From Diabrotica undecimpunctata (taxonomy: Eukaryota > Arthropoda > Insecta > Coleoptera > Chrysomelidae): a stretch of 64,000 nucleotides of DNA. Where the stretch lies: NCBI RefSeq assembly GCF_040954645.1, contig NC_092806.1, positions 132,455,151-132,519,150 on the forward strand. The letters are read 5' to 3'. The translations under genes were made by a program, and so were the position numbers. Within the stretch, counting starts at the first letter, position 1; each line of letters begins with the position of its first letter. The notes beneath the pieces are model-generated. The model saw only the letters and a list, made by a program, of their open reading frames with translations. It made no database searches and had not been told where the DNA came from. Positions 1 to 12,130 of this stretch are shown here, in pieces.

Positions 1-321
1 GTTACAATTTTTAAAGTAATGCGAAGGATAGGATAAGACCCAGAAATTTTGTCAACGATCAAACGAAGAAAACTCGAATATCTGGGTGACCTGATGAGAG
101 GACATAAATACACATTACTTTAAAATATAATGCAAGGAAAAATAGAAGGAAAACAAAATCCAGGCCATATAAGAATGTCATGGCTGCGTAATTTGAAAAA
201 GTGGTTTGGCTGTACCACTAATGAACTCTTTAGGTCAGCTGTAAACAAGGTCAGGATAGCCTTGATGATTTCCAATCTCCAATAGGAGTGGCATAAGAAG
301 AAGAAGAAGAAGAAGAAGAAA
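1..321 (+). mobile_element. RTE-like non-LTR retrotransposon, 3' end with GAA tail
   Basis: The plus strand encodes the C-terminal tail of an RTE-type endonuclease/reverse transcriptase. It reads as a degraded version of the pattern LEYLGH-MRG, LLQ-IMQGKI, MSWLRNLK-WFG, LFRSAV-KVRIALM seen in several other copies here. An in-frame stop lies near 121-123. Coding similarity ends near 285, and a GAA-type microsatellite tail runs 294-321. RTE elements typically end in a short 3' UTR and a simple repeat, so this is the 3' terminus of a copy that starts outside the window. It is clearly non-functional. Confidence 0.75.
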
Positions 322-1745
322 ATAATCTTACGGGCAACGTATTATGCTTTATAAACAACTTTTTTAATAATAGAAATTTCAGAATCACAGTTAACGGAGT
401 ATTATTCGACAGATACGTCACTGAAAATGGTTTACTCCAAAGTTATACTTTGAGTTCTACCCTTTTTTACTAGCCATCAATGATATTTGCTCTCTTATTA
501 AATGTTCCGTTAAATTTGCCATATACTCAGAAGACCTTATTGTATACTGCCAAAGAAAATCCACAGCTGCAATCTCATCCTTATCGCAAAATTCTATCGA
601 GTCCCTTACTACACGGTCCGAGAGAACAGGCTTGAGGTTCTATATCTACAAATCTAAAATAATTAAATTCACCAAGGGGATACAATAGCTCAGAAATAGT
701 CAAAACAACACTAAACAGAGTAAATTATTCATTGCAAATTTTTGGGACTAACTGTTGATAACAAACTCATCTAACGTCGTCAAATAGATGAAATAAAAGG
801 CAGCTGTTTTAGATTTAAAATTAATCTGTTACAGACATTGTCCCACCATCAATGGGGTGTCAATGAAAGTGTACGACTCAAAATATATCGAGTTATAATC
901 CGATATAAATTAAACTACGATTGTATAGTTTATTTGTCCGCATCCAATCATTTATTACACTCGTTAAAAACTGTGTTCACAACATTGCTCTCCGAATATG
1001 CTTAGAAGAATTTCGATCCAGTACCGCTGAAAGTCTCTATTGTGAATTTCATAAACTTCCCTTTTACTTCTAAGGCACCAACTACCCCTATCTTCTGCTA
1101 TCAGAAGTTCATCAGATCGTACAAACTACAAAGATATTATGAATACATCCCACTACGATAAGGATCTTTATACCGATGCATCCCGAAACGCGCAGATGGA
1201 GTATTCTGTCGCTATTCTGTCAGTTAACTGTAAAATAGTATTAGGACAATACGGAATATCTCTCCGAACCTCTCAAATTTCCTTTTGACAATCATCAAAG
1301 TGAAGCACTGTGTATCGATTCCTTATCCGAAACTCATTCGTTTGCGATCCGCAATATCCGCAAATATTTTCAATTAACATCACTTAGTGTAAAAAATACT
1401 AGAATCAATCCATCTCCACACTTTTCAAGGAACTTCAATGATAATAATGGGTATCTTCTCATATCGGCTTCTAAGGAAATGAGATAGCTGACAGCGCTGC
1501 AAAAGAAGCATCTACATCCAACTAACCCATCTCCAACATACAGCGCCAAGAAGATATAAAATCAAAGTTCGAAAGGAATATTCAAGGCATGTGGCAAGAA
1601 CTTTGGATCACCAAAGACACAAAGCTCAGATAAATACAACCTAATGTTAACAGCTATTTATCCCTAACATCCCTGAACAGAAAAGAGAAGATAACAATAA
1701 AATATTAAGAATAGGACACACACGTTTGACACACGGTCATTATTT
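322..1745 (+). pseudogene. Jockey-type non-LTR element, RT and RNase H remnant
   Basis: Conceptual translation in shifting frames gives a Jockey-group RT followed by an RNase H domain. Recognisable pieces are a segment like GNVLCFINNFLNNRNFR-TVNGV near 330-400, an ADD-like active-site region near 500-545, LYTDAS near 1165-1185 (start of RNase H) and RIGHTRLTHGHYL at 1707-1745. The last motif is the conserved terminal motif of insect Jockey elements carrying RNase H. There are many frameshifts and stops, so this is an old copy. It begins directly after the tail of the preceding RTE, which suggests one inserted beside or into the other. Confidence 0.7.
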
Positions 1746-2601
1746 ATAATTATAGATAATTTTAATTTTAAATGTTATTTTATAAAAAAAGATTTTTATG
1801 TTTGAAATATTGTTTTATTTCTAAGTATACCTATATGAATAAAAGTAAATTACATAACAAGTAGTATTAGTAGTATAGTAGTTCTTATCCTAAGTAATGG
1901 AAAAACTTTTGTTGGACTACTTTTTTCGATGGTGTGTATGTGGGTTTATTTATTTATTAACAATCAAGTAAGCAGTGAAGGAGTTTTTTTTGACCGTGAC
2001 ATTTTTAACCTAAATTTAATTTAATTGTGAAATCAAAATCAAGTATTCCAAATTCTACGGGGAATTTATGTACCAAAAATGCAATCAACCCCTACTCAAC
2101 AACAATGACATTTAAATGAAGATCCGAAAAACCGATATGAATGTTATTTACAGACATGTGTTACGATGGGGTGGTGGAACCTAGGACGATGCAGAGTCTG
2201 CTCTTTTTCTGTTGAGTTATTGGTCTCCAGGGAGGGGGACATTTATGAGATGTAATTATTTATTACGAGGATATCTTAACATGCTATTACTTTAAATAAA
2301 TGGTTATATTATCGATTATTTAGAAAGAATAGTTACGTAATTCTGAACAGTAGTCATAACCTCAATAATATTTAATTTTATTAGAAGATGCAAACTTGAA
2401 TCTTTAATTTTGGGGTCATGAGTTTAAACACATAAGTTTTGAAGTCATAAGTAGATTTAAACACGTATTTTAGACTATCTTTACATCGCAGTATTCTCAT
2501 ACAAAAATTATAGATTTGATTGATATCGGTTTATTACAATTAATCAATGTTATGACCAATGGAAATACAAGAAATAGATAGACAGATAGATAGACATTTA
2601 C
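1746..2601. other. Unassigned AT-rich DNA
   Basis: No coding similarity or repeat structure was recognised, apart from a short GATA-type simple repeat near 2573-2595 directly upstream of the next retroelement. The first part may be the 3' UTR of the Jockey-type copy. Confidence 0.5.
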
Positions 2602-4011
2602 TGTTTTTAAAACGCCTTAAAAACAATGAACAGTGGAAAAAGCCCTGGACCTGACATGCTACAAATTCTAGATGAGAAGCCCATTGATGTTTTAGTGACA
2701 CTCTTGAACCAAATTTATAGTTTAGGCGTATTACCCAAAGAGTGGTTAACGTCGATTTTTATTTTTCTCCCCAAAATGAAAAACGCAAGAGAATGCAGCG
2801 ATTACCGCACCATTAGCTTGATGTCTCATGTGCTAAAGTTACTACTAAAAGTCATCAATAACCGAATATATTACAAACTGGACATAGACGTTAATGATAC
2901 ACAATTTGGTTTTCGCAAATGCCTAGGAACGCGTGAAGCTCTTTTTTCACTTAATATACTGATACAAAGATGCCTGGATGTCAATCAAGATATATACGCA
3001 TGTTTTATTAACTATAGTATAGCATTAGATAAAGTACGACATGAACAATTAATGAATGTCCTGAAATCAAAGAAGATTGCCTACAACGACCTCAGGATCA
3101 TATTTAATGTCTACTATAAACAGCGAGCAAAAGTACGTGTTAACGAACAGCTGTCAGAATAAATTGAAATTAGACGTGGAGTGAGACAGGGATGCGTATT
3201 GTCACCAATTCTTTTTAAACCCTACTCCGAAGAGATCCTGAAAAAAGCTCTTGAGGGTGAAACAACTTGAATAAAGGTAAATGGAGTTCCCATTAACAAC
3301 ATTAGATATGCGGACGACACTGTGATCTTAGCCGAAAATATTGAAGATCTTCAGAGACTGGTAACCAGAATAGCGGAGTATGGAAAAGAGTACGGTCTAA
3401 CAATGAACGTCAAAAAGACGAAATTTATGAGAATATCGAAAACTTAAAGAAATAACGAGAATCTTCTAATAAACGGAACCAACATCGAATAAGTGGACAA
3501 TTATGCATATCTGGGAACAATGATTAACTCCACAAAAGAGTAGTATGTAAAAGGGATTTAAAATTGGAACTAAGAGTTAGGATGGCGAGGTGCTATGTTG
3601 TTTTTACTTTGTTTTATGGAATGGAATCTTGGACCTTGAATGCGACATCAATGAAAAATCATCCAAGCTGTGGGTGTTTAAAAGAATTCTGAAAATATCG
3701 TGGACAGAACATGCCACAAACAAAGAGGTTCTGAGAAGGATTCTTAAAGAAACAGAAATTTTAAATATAATTAAAACAAGTGAATTGGAATATCTGGGAC
3801 ATATTACACGTGGAGAGAAATACACCTTGCTCCAACTAATTATGCAGGGAAAGGCATTAAGCATAGGGAGGCGTAGAATGTCATGGCTGCGCAACCTGAA
3901 AGAGTGGTACGGATGTACATCAAATAAACTTTTCAGAACAGCCGTCTCAAAAGTCCGAATAGCTATGATGATTGCCGACCTCCGCCGCGGAGATGGCAAT
4001 TGAAGAAGAAG
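2602..4011 (+). pseudogene. RTE-like retrotransposon, RT domain, 5'-truncated and broken
   Basis: This is the RT of an RTE-type element (cDNA synthesis by target-primed reverse transcription). The frame is open from 2626 to 3162. It contains a SGKSPGPD start-of-RT motif, a DYRTISLMSH motif, QFGFRK, and an INYSIALD segment where the usual FIDY-KAFD catalytic motif should be. It continues in frame past stops at 3160-3162, 3268-3270 and 3445-3447. The catalytic YADD is intact at 3307-3318 and RGVRQGCVLSP is present. After an indel the C-terminal region is open in another frame at 3590-4003 (LEYLGH, MSWLRNLKEW, VRIAMMIADLR). A short GAA tail follows at 4001-4011. The endonuclease domain is absent (5' truncation). 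In one place the first catalytic aspartate context is altered (ALDKVRH). Confidence 0.8.
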
Positions 4012-4764
4012 TTTTTAAAAACTACAGTTTTATAACAATGAGTTAAGAAAGTACAAATTATTACAACTAGTCTATCTATATGAAAGGCTAGGACGACAAA
4101 TCACACCGTTTGTCCAGTAAGATAACTACGCCACCTAGGAAAGAAATTTGAGTACCAAATATAACTACCAACATCTGACATTTCAATCTTATTTTGTTCT
4201 TGAAAAGACACGTTTAATTAATAACACTAATAATATTAATTATATTTTATTATAAATTATAATAGAATTATTATTTTCGCAAAACTGCCAAAAATATTGA
4301 TTGCAGTAATTTAAAAATAAGATTTAATAAATTAAATAATTTAAAGCTTTATGTTAGTTTAGATTTAAGCACCTAGCGCTACGTAGGAAAGACATGTGAA
4401 ATACCAACTGACAGATAAAATTAATTAAAATTACCTGACAGACAAAAAGTGAAATATTTATTTGCCAAATAAAGTACTGAATAAAAAGTTATCTGGAAAA
4501 TAATTTCTGTTTATTGTAATTCGTTATTATGTTGTAGGTTATCGCAAAATCAAAAATATAACCCAAATATTGTTGTTTATTTTGAATGAGACATATGGAA
4601 CCGGCATTATAAGATTTAATGAAATCGGGGAGTATGATCAGTATGATGTTTAACGTTTATAAACTTAGTACATTTTAATTATTTGATATAAGGTTGAATG
4701 CTCGAATAAATGAACTTTGATAAAATCAAGGCAGATTTCGAGCCCAGTTTTATTAATTAAATCT
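4012..4764. other. Unassigned AT-rich DNA
   Basis: Nothing recognisable apart from the last ~100 bases. Those align with 21.6-21.7 kb and probably belong to the same Penelope-like terminal sequence as the hammerhead that follows. Confidence 0.4.
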
Positions 4765-4804
4765 TGCCCAAGTACTTTCGCTCACTAGAGCATCCTCAGG
4801 GGCA
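4765..4804 (-). ncRNA. Hammerhead ribozyme, Penelope-like type I with minimal helix III
   Basis: Read on the minus strand, this segment has every core element of a hammerhead in order. Helix I is TGCCC/GGGCA (5 bp). The core CTGAGGA matches CUGANGA. Helix II is GCTC-tagt-GAGC, followed by GAAA, then a palindromic GTAC helix III, then TT before the second helix I strand. The predicted cleavage site is after CUU. Hammerheads with tiny palindromic helix III are known from Penelope-like retroelements, where they are thought to act as dimers. The sequence downstream on the minus strand aligns with 21.60-21.68 kb, next to a GIY-YIG-like fragment, which supports a Penelope-like origin. Activity is inferred from pairing only. 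Confidence 0.65.
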
Positions 4805-4947
4805 TTTCGTCAATTTCGGGCTATCCAACAATCCCAGAATGTCATGAACATAAAATTAAACATAAAGATGAACATAACACTATACTAAACAAGGACAACC
4901 AGTTTAAAATTATTTAAAATAGTCGAAGCTACATTTTTGTCGGCAAC

Positions 4948-5335
4948 ATGAGAGAGAATGGTTCATTCATTCAAGTTGAAGGCCCCTTCGGAATGTGGAC
5001 GTTGCGAAGAATGTTCCGTATACCATGGACAGATAGGGTGAGAAACGAGGAAGTCTTAAGAAAGGCAAATACTGAGATAAAACTACTCAATCTGATCCAG
5101 GTACGAAAAATTGGATACCTCGGCCATACTCTGAGAGGAAAAAAGTACCCAATCCCTCAACTAATCATCCAGGGAAAGACTGAAGGCAAGAGATGAGTAG
5201 GTCGCAAACAAATGTCGTGGCTACGGAACATAAAGAACTGGACAGGCATAAATAACACTGGCGATCTTTTGCATGCCGCAAAAGACAGACGTATTAAGAT
5301 AATTCGCCAACGCACTATAGGTGCACTATAAGAAT
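4948..5335 (+). pseudogene. RTE-like retrotransposon, C-terminal fragment
   Basis: The reading frame 4948-5196 and its continuation after one stop carry the C-terminal RTE region: MWTLRRMFRIPWTDR, a degenerate GYLGHTLRGKKY, then MSWLRNIKNWTG and LLHAAKDR. It resembles the 3' end at 18.3-18.56 kb (which reads LLHAAQDRERYR), so both belong to one RTE family distinct from the ELFRAAV-type family. Upstream RT and the endonuclease are missing. No clear microsatellite tail is left. Confidence 0.65.
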
Positions 5336-5799
5336 AAGGTCACTCAGCCGCCGAATCGACAAAATAAATGTTCTCCTCGCCGGCTAAGTGCCCGAAGGAT
5401 CTGGCCACCGAGCTCACGCTTGTCCCATGTGACCTCGATGCTCAGGTTTCGCGACTGTAAATCCTTTGACCTGCCTAAGGTGCTGTTTTACCTACGGAGC
5501 GAAAGCCTGACGGTCGTCTTTATGTTTGTGCCTCAGAATTCAGTTAATGTGGTTGCATCGTTGGCATAACTGCTGTAAAAGAGGGTTGTTAGTAAAGGTT
5601 AAGATGAAATAATAATAAAAAGAAAGTAACAATGAGTGGGGTGTGCACTCCAAGGAGTATACGGCCATTACACACCACGTGTATATATTTTTTGGTTTTT
5701 ATCATTTACAGTATAACTGGTTAGTGAAATAAAGCAACTAAATAAAAGAAATAATATAATATAGGGATTTTTTTGTTACTGCCTACGTTAGACCATCGC
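5336..5799. other. Unassigned, locally GC-richer segment
   Basis: Bases 5340-5570 are clearly more GC-rich than their surroundings, and their translations give no family I recognise in either direction. 5570-5800 is AT-rich. An uncharacterised element 5' region is possible. Confidence 0.3.
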
Positions 5800-6715
5800 A
5801 TGGCTATCTAATTATTTATTAATCTTCTGTCAACTCTCTTAATAATCTCCTGAGGTTATTGAATATCTCGTGTGCTCTTTCGTCCATTGTTTTCAGGAAC
5901 CTATTTTGTTGTGAAGTCCTAAATACGTTCCTTAATGGAACGTACTTAGGAATATTCAGAACCCCCCTGATCATAAAGTTCTAGAGGGTTTGTATGCTTT
6001 ACCTTATCTGTTGGTTTTACACGTATGTCCTCATGCTGCTGAGGCATATGTTAGGGTTGGCAAAATTATTTAGTTTGCCATCCCTATCTTTGTTTTAAAT
6101 CTCAGTTTACTCTTTCAACCTATTAGTGATGAGAGTTGACTCCTGAGTGCTTTAGCTTTTGGCCGTTTGTTTAACGTGCTCTGTAAAGGTCAGTTTTTTA
6201 TCCAACTTTATGCCTAGATATTTGGCTTGGTTTGATCATTCGATAGGGATATCGAATAGGGATAGTACACCATTTGGTTTGTCTTTGGTACATGATGGTC
6301 TGTGTGTCGTCAGGGTTGACGGCTATTTTTCACTGCACATACTACGCTTCAAGTTCATTGAATTCCCTTTGTAGCTAGATCTGGGTTAATACTGCTAGCA
6401 GCTATCGCTACATTGTCTACGTACAGGCTTGGCATCAAACTGGGTTCAGATGGTATGTCTGCCGTATATATGGTGTACAGGTATGTTCACAGTACCGCCC
6501 CTGTGGCACACCAGCTTCCATAGTCCCGACTTCGGACAGAATTTGCCCTATCCGAACTCTGAATCGGCTGTCATTTAGTTATAACGAGAAGAGAAAGGTC
6601 ATCGCCTCGTTATAACCATACTGACTCATTTTATACAGCCGGCCTTCGTGCCATACTTTATCGAAAGCTTTACTGATATCTAGAAAGGCTGATGCTGTCT
6701 ATTTCTTTTCATTAA
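5800..6715 (-). pseudogene. Jockey-type RT remnant
   Basis: The minus strand from 6715 downward reads TASAFLDISKAFDKVWHEG, the first catalytic-aspartate motif of a Jockey/CR1-type RT. It continues with a degraded LSSYLNDRRFRVRIG, EAGVPQG and, after indels, fragments fitting the LYVDDVAI active-site area, KTQTIMY, a KYLGVKLD-type segment and a post-RT region. Many frameshifts and stops make it an old inactive copy. No tail was found at the low-coordinate end. Confidence 0.65.
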
Positions 6716-7974
6716 ATCCTTTCAAAACCTATTCTCTTAGTCTCAGAAACTGAAGTTCACATGAGTGTTCGGATGCATAAAAATTGATGTTTAAAAAGCC
6801 ACTTAACTCATAAATATTAAATGAAATAAAAGCGAGAATATAGCAAGAAAAATTCAAATTTACTATATAAAAAAATGTAATTAAATTTAAACATTTTATT
6901 AAGTATAAATTTTTATATTCATTGATTTTAAAATTAACAATGTAAAACAAACTAGAGGTTTTTAAAATACGACTTTTAAATCTTATGTGCGTTTCTTGAA
7001 AAATAGTTAAATATTAATTAATAAAATTCGCCAAAAGTATATTTTTCAATTATTTCTATAATTAAAATCATATGGTAGGCGGCAAATTCAATTTCTCATC
7101 AGTAAAACAAAGCATTGTCGCAAAAACAAATGTAGGCGACGCGTCATTGAGGTGACGCAAAGGCACCGAGGGAGATTTTGGACTAGCGTCGTCACGCCAG
7201 ATGCTTCTAAGCACAACCCCAAGTCGTCTGGGGACCAAAAATTAATGAGAATTCCTGTTATTGCTGACGAGATTTTGAGATTTTGAGGTTTTGATTCGGG
7301 GATCATCGCAAACATTTATACAGGGTACTGAATATGTCATCTCATTATTAATACCAATGACAAACTAATGAATTTCGGCAATTTTGTGGTTGGTGTATAA
7401 AATATGGACAAACACTCTAAAACAATTTTTAGATATTTAAATAATCAGTAATAAAGTAGATAATTTATTCAAAAATAAAAAGACTGCGTGTCATTGTAAC
7501 TGAGGCAACTAGTTTCCGCTTATACAAATTTAGCTCATCATCAGATCCAACGCTAACTAATGATGGGCTGAATTTTTAGAACTCAACATTGATCGTGTCA
7601 GTTATATCAAAAACCAATTTTGAGTCTTTTTCTTTTTACCCTTGAAAAAAGACTCACATTTTTAAATTGCCAAAATAAGTTTTTTTTAAATAAAACTGTG
7701 CAATACTGAATAGTAACTAGTTTTAACAGTTATGAAATTATACTGGGGGATAATACGAATAGTTGGAGGATGACTATTAAATAAAAAAATTTAATTGACT
7801 ACTTTTTATCTAAAATTACTAAATAGTTATTATAGAAAGCTTAAAGTGTCAATTTTAACTACTTTATATCCGAAAAAAACTTTGTGGTCCTCAGATAACT
7901 TTTATATATTAGTTCATTTTAATTTTTTTTTATTTAAACACAAAACCACATCAACCACGCAGGGTTATTAGTGG
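6716..7974. other. Unassigned AT-rich DNA
   Basis: No coding similarity recognised. A moderately GC-rich block lies at 7080-7300. A weak hammerhead-like arrangement on the minus strand at 7508-7545 (a CTGATGA and a GAAAC-CTAG segment) lacks matching helix I arms. Confidence 0.3.
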
Positions 7975-8600
7975 ATATAACAAATACATGAAATATTACA
8001 TTAAACAAAATTGAATAACTTGATGTCTTTTAAATAGCTTAACACTGTCGAAATTTTTTTGGTGAGAACTGTCTCGAGATCATCATCTGTGAATCCGTGG
8101 GATCTTCTTTTTTCCTTGAATGGAGGACAATCAAGCAGGATGTGTTTCACAGTCAGTGGGTTAGAGCAGCTGGAGCAGATGGTAGTGGTTCTTTTGTTAT
8201 TAGGTATTTGTGTGTTAAGGCAGTATGGCCAATTCTTAAACGATTAATAATGACTTGGTTTATTCTGTTTAAAGGAGTCTCCAGGACATCAGTTATTTTT
8301 GGGCAAATTACATTTAATTTAGTACCTAATTTTTCCCAATAATATTGCCAAGTATTAATACAGTGGAGTTTAACCAGGTTTTTTAGATCGGTGTACGGAT
8401 ATGTCTTCAATTTTGCAGGATGTTTCTAGTTCATTCAACTTTTGTTAGCCAGTTGGTCTGCTTTTTCATTTCCGTAAATACCTGTATGTGAAGGAACCCA
8501 AATAAAAGCCGCTTCCTTTCCTAAATATCGAAATTTTTCTAGTTCGTTTTTATACTCTGTATAATAGGGTTGTTGGTATATATTTGTTTTACTGTACATG
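7975..8600 (-). pseudogene. Jockey-type element, RNase H C-terminus (copy A)
   Basis: Minus-strand translation gives the last part of a Jockey RNase H: WVPSHTGIYGNEKADQLA near 8440-8505, then an open frame at 8410-8153 holding RIGHTALTHKYL and its downstream segment, and continuation to about 8040. The WVPSH-G--GNE-AD motif is the RNase H C-terminal catalytic region. The RIGHT-LTH motif marks the end of insect Jockey elements with RNase H. The probable 3' UTR reaches 7975. Confidence 0.75.
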
Positions 8601-9340
8601 TTTTACTGTAAAGGGTTAACCGCACTGATCACTAATTGGGTGTTCTTCTTTTTTAAACACATGTTCATGGGAAAACTGGGTACGTCCAAGTCGTAAACAG
8701 GACATGATCATTTGCTTTCGTCTAGATACATCGGGTGGTTGCCATGGTCCAATTTTATTTTTTATTTCCTGAAGCTTTGATGATGTGAATTTTCATTTAT
8801 TGTCCCAGATCTCGAAAATATGTTTCATAAAGTAGCTTTTTAGATCCATACTAACAAATTGGAGAGACATTTGGGTACTGTTATTATTTATGGCTTCTTT
8901 GGCATTTCGGTCGGCTGCTTCATTACCTGCTATTCCGACGTGTGATGGGACCCAGAGAAACTTGATACTTATATCTTTAGTATGTAATTTATTTAGTTCT
9001 TACTTTATTAGTAAAGCTAATGGATGCTGGGTGTATATTTTCTTGATTAGGTGTAATGATAACATTACATTTGTTTGTCACGATTAACATTTTGTTCACC
9101 TTATTCGCATTTGCATGTAGTAATGCTTGGTAGATTGCATAAAGTTTTCCTGTGAATACGGTTGCAGTATCTGGAATTCTATGTTTAAGAATCTCTGTGT
9201 TGTTAATTATTGTCATCACGACTCCCTTTTCAGTTTTAGACACGTCTGTGTAGTATACTGTGTAATCGGAATGAGAGTTAATTAGATCTGTGAAGTGTTG
9301 TATGATAAGATTGGGGTTAGTGCTATTTTTTTGGAATTGT
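8600..9340 (-). pseudogene. Jockey-type element, RNase H C-terminus (copy B)
   Basis: This is a second, different Jockey C-terminus on the same strand and directly upstream of copy A. It reads YYTDVSKTEKGV near 9220-9255, TGKLYAIYQALLHAN near 9110-9150, WVPSH-GI-GNEAADR near 8900-8960 and CLRLGRTQFSHEHVF near 8655-8700. The order and motifs match an RNase H domain plus the terminal motif. Several stops and indels are present. Copies A and B differ in sequence, so they are separate elements and not a duplication. Confidence 0.7.
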
Positions 9341-10104
9341 AATAGATTACAGTGAGTACATTTTAATTTTTTATTTCATTCTTCACTTTTATTCGATTTT
9401 TAAAAAATATATAAATCAATCTTTACATATATCTTATAACATAAAACTTGATACTTTATTTATGTCTATAGTAATATATTGACGTTTCTTTCAGGACCCT
9501 GTATTCAGTGTACCTACATCTATAAGAGCTTTGTACCAAGTGGAGCTTGAGTTTTGCTTATTGAGGATTATCGCTCTTATTACTTCATACATATTTTAGG
9601 GCTAAGGGGATTTCATTGCGTCAAACGTAACGAGAAATTATTGTTTTTCTTGAAGTATATCAGTTTGATGTCACCAAATTGGAAATACGCCCCTTTTATA
9701 TTATATTTGGCTTATCGAGGGCATTTTTGTTTTATCTTTATGTTAAATACAACTATATGGTGTTAATAATGTAATAACAGTAAATAATGACGATAATACT
9801 AAATACAGAAACGGTTTCGTGAACGGTTCTATATCAAATATTCTATTAAATATATTCCTTTTTACTGTTGTTTTTAAATTTTTAGCGGTATTAGTCTTCA
9901 AAGGTAGCAAACTGTTTATTATTTTACACTATATCCTGGAGCACAGATAATTACCAAAGTATTCAGTATTACGACTATTATGCGGTTGTAACTCCGTTAT
10001 CTAAAATAAACATGGAGGATGGTATTTCGAATAGCAAAAATTTCAGTTCAAAAAGGTAATTTTCTTCAATCCAAAAAAAATAAATAAATGTCATCAAATA
10101 TATC
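9341..10104. other. Unassigned AT-rich DNA
   Basis: No convincing coding similarity. Part of 9480-9760 might be more Jockey sequence on the minus strand, but no diagnostic motif was visible. Confidence 0.3.
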
Positions 10105-12130
10105 TTAACCCTTCATCTGTAACGTGTTTCGAAACCAAAATTCCTGTAACGTTGGGTCCCATGGACCGAAAAATTAATCTAACTTTAAAATTTCTTTTTT
10201 TTTTTTAATTTTCTAATAAATAACTAAAAAGTTTAAACATTTAACAATTAATTTTGTTAACGAATAACTTTTTGTGGGTAGGTTTTCTAGTATCTTGTTA
10301 TAAAAAAAACTAATAATTGGTTTAATTACAGCGTCATTAAAAAAAATTTAAGGTAGGAATAAAAAAAGTTTTCTATTAATAAAAAGTAATATTTAAAGTT
10401 ATAAATACTTATACTAACATTAAGCTACCGTCAAAAATAAACTGAAATAATACATCTACATTATGATCATGAAAACAGTCACCACACAGTCCATGCGAAT
10501 GTTCTAGACAAACAAATCCGTTACAAACTTCAAACGTAAACCTAGTTTTACGATTTTTTTAGTTTTGCAATCCTTGCATCTTCCATGGGTTATATTTTGA
10601 TTTAGTGGATCAGCTTAAACTTTGAGGCCAATAATTTCTTTTAGCCGTAATCGAAGAGCTCTTGAGAGGTTGTCTTGTTAGGCTCTTCGTAAAAGGTGTT
10701 CGTGGACTAATTTATACCCCAGCAGTTCCAGAAATACACGCCGCTTCATAGATGACTGAGTATGATTTTATAAATAATATAAGAGTTAATTGCCGGTAGG
10801 TTCATCAGTTCAGAAAATAAAACCAAAGGCCAACGTCGAATTGATCTTGCACAATTATATACCTCAGACATCTGATCAACAGTATCTACCCCCTCCCCTT
10901 TAGTTTTATTATAATCCACAATAATTTCTGGTTTACCTGTCTTTTTATCGATATTATCATCTCAATGCATTGTGGATAATAATACTATATTTTTGTTTTT
11001 ACGTGGTACATAGGAAACTAGAGTATCTTTTTCTTAAAACCCAAAACCCAAACATGAACTATGTTCTGGTCGTTTCAGAGACGTTAGTTCTGCAGGAATT
11101 TGTGGTTTATTTTTTCTTATAGTTCCAAGAATGGTAAGTTTAAATTTCTGTAATAACTTTTTCGCTACAGCTAAACTAAAAAAAAATATCCATGGTAGTA
11201 TTGCAATTAGAATTACGAAGTATCTAAACCATACAACTGACTAAAGATAAGTTCGAATTATCTACATAAAGCGAACCAATGGCTGCTTACCAAGATAAAC
11301 TTCCAATTTATAAATGTAGTACAATTTAACATCAACTAGTGCATTTAATTCCATACCTGTCTAGTTTAGTAGGGTTGCAAACCCGAAATGGACAGTGCCC
11401 TCTAAATCCTGATAATATTTTATCATGTTAGGTGTGCTGATGGATGAAAATGTTTAGGAAGGTTTGAAACAGCGGCTTTAGGAAGGCGGCAAATTTATCA
11501 GTTTCTTTTCTTACTTATCTACTTCTTTTGCTATCGAAACAAATATGGTAAGAATGTGTGGTAACGAATTTGAAATCTTCGTTCAGGCTTGGTCAACCGG
11601 TAAATCTCCATGGACATGCCATTGGTGCGAAACAGATCTTGATAATTTTGAAGGCCACTTTTATTTGCATCGGGTATATATAGCAACCCTATAAATGGTT
11701 TTATTTCATTTAGAACCGTATCTTGTAGATTCTATTTTGTTTGGAATCATACTCTTTCGAAACAATAAACTCATTTGTATATTGTACTATTTCTTTTAAA
11801 TAGTTTGGAAAGAAATATGACCATATTTTAGATTGTTTCTTAGCCCTTTTGATACCATCCTTTGGTCCAGATAAATGTGCTTTAAGATTATGCTGGCGAG
11901 TTTTAACATTTAGTTTTTCGCTAACATGCTTTTTCCGTCTGGATCCATTTTTGGCTATAAAACAAGGTACTCGATGTTTCGTAACAAACAGATTATTACT
12001 AACATCATTTTAATTATCAGTTAAATCATCTTCCGTGAATATATCTATAAAACGTTGCGTAAGCACAACACAACCATAAAATATTTTCTTCATCTGTAAC
12101 GCTGCGTCAAATGGACTGATCGGTACAAAT
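10105..12130 (-). pseudogene. piggyBac-like transposon with degraded transposase
   Basis: Minus-strand translation, with many frame changes, gives the order of a piggyBac transposase (cut-and-paste, TTAA target). An acidic N-terminal stretch near 12020-12060 comes first, then KIWSYFFPNYLKEIV near 11830, a GFRGHCPFRV--PTKLDRYGIK segment near 11350-11410, NTTMDIFF near 11200, LTILGTIRKNKPQIPAEL near 11090-11150, a DTVDQM-EVYNCARST segment near 10850-10900, and a Cys-rich C-terminal domain near 10490-10590 with FEVCNGFVCLEHS. The low-coordinate end is TTAA at 10105-10108 followed by CCCTTCATCTGTAACG, as expected for a TTAA duplication plus a CCC-starting terminal repeat. The matching right end was not found; a copy of CTTCATCTGTAACG occurs at 12087 but in the same orientation. 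Confidence 0.8.
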
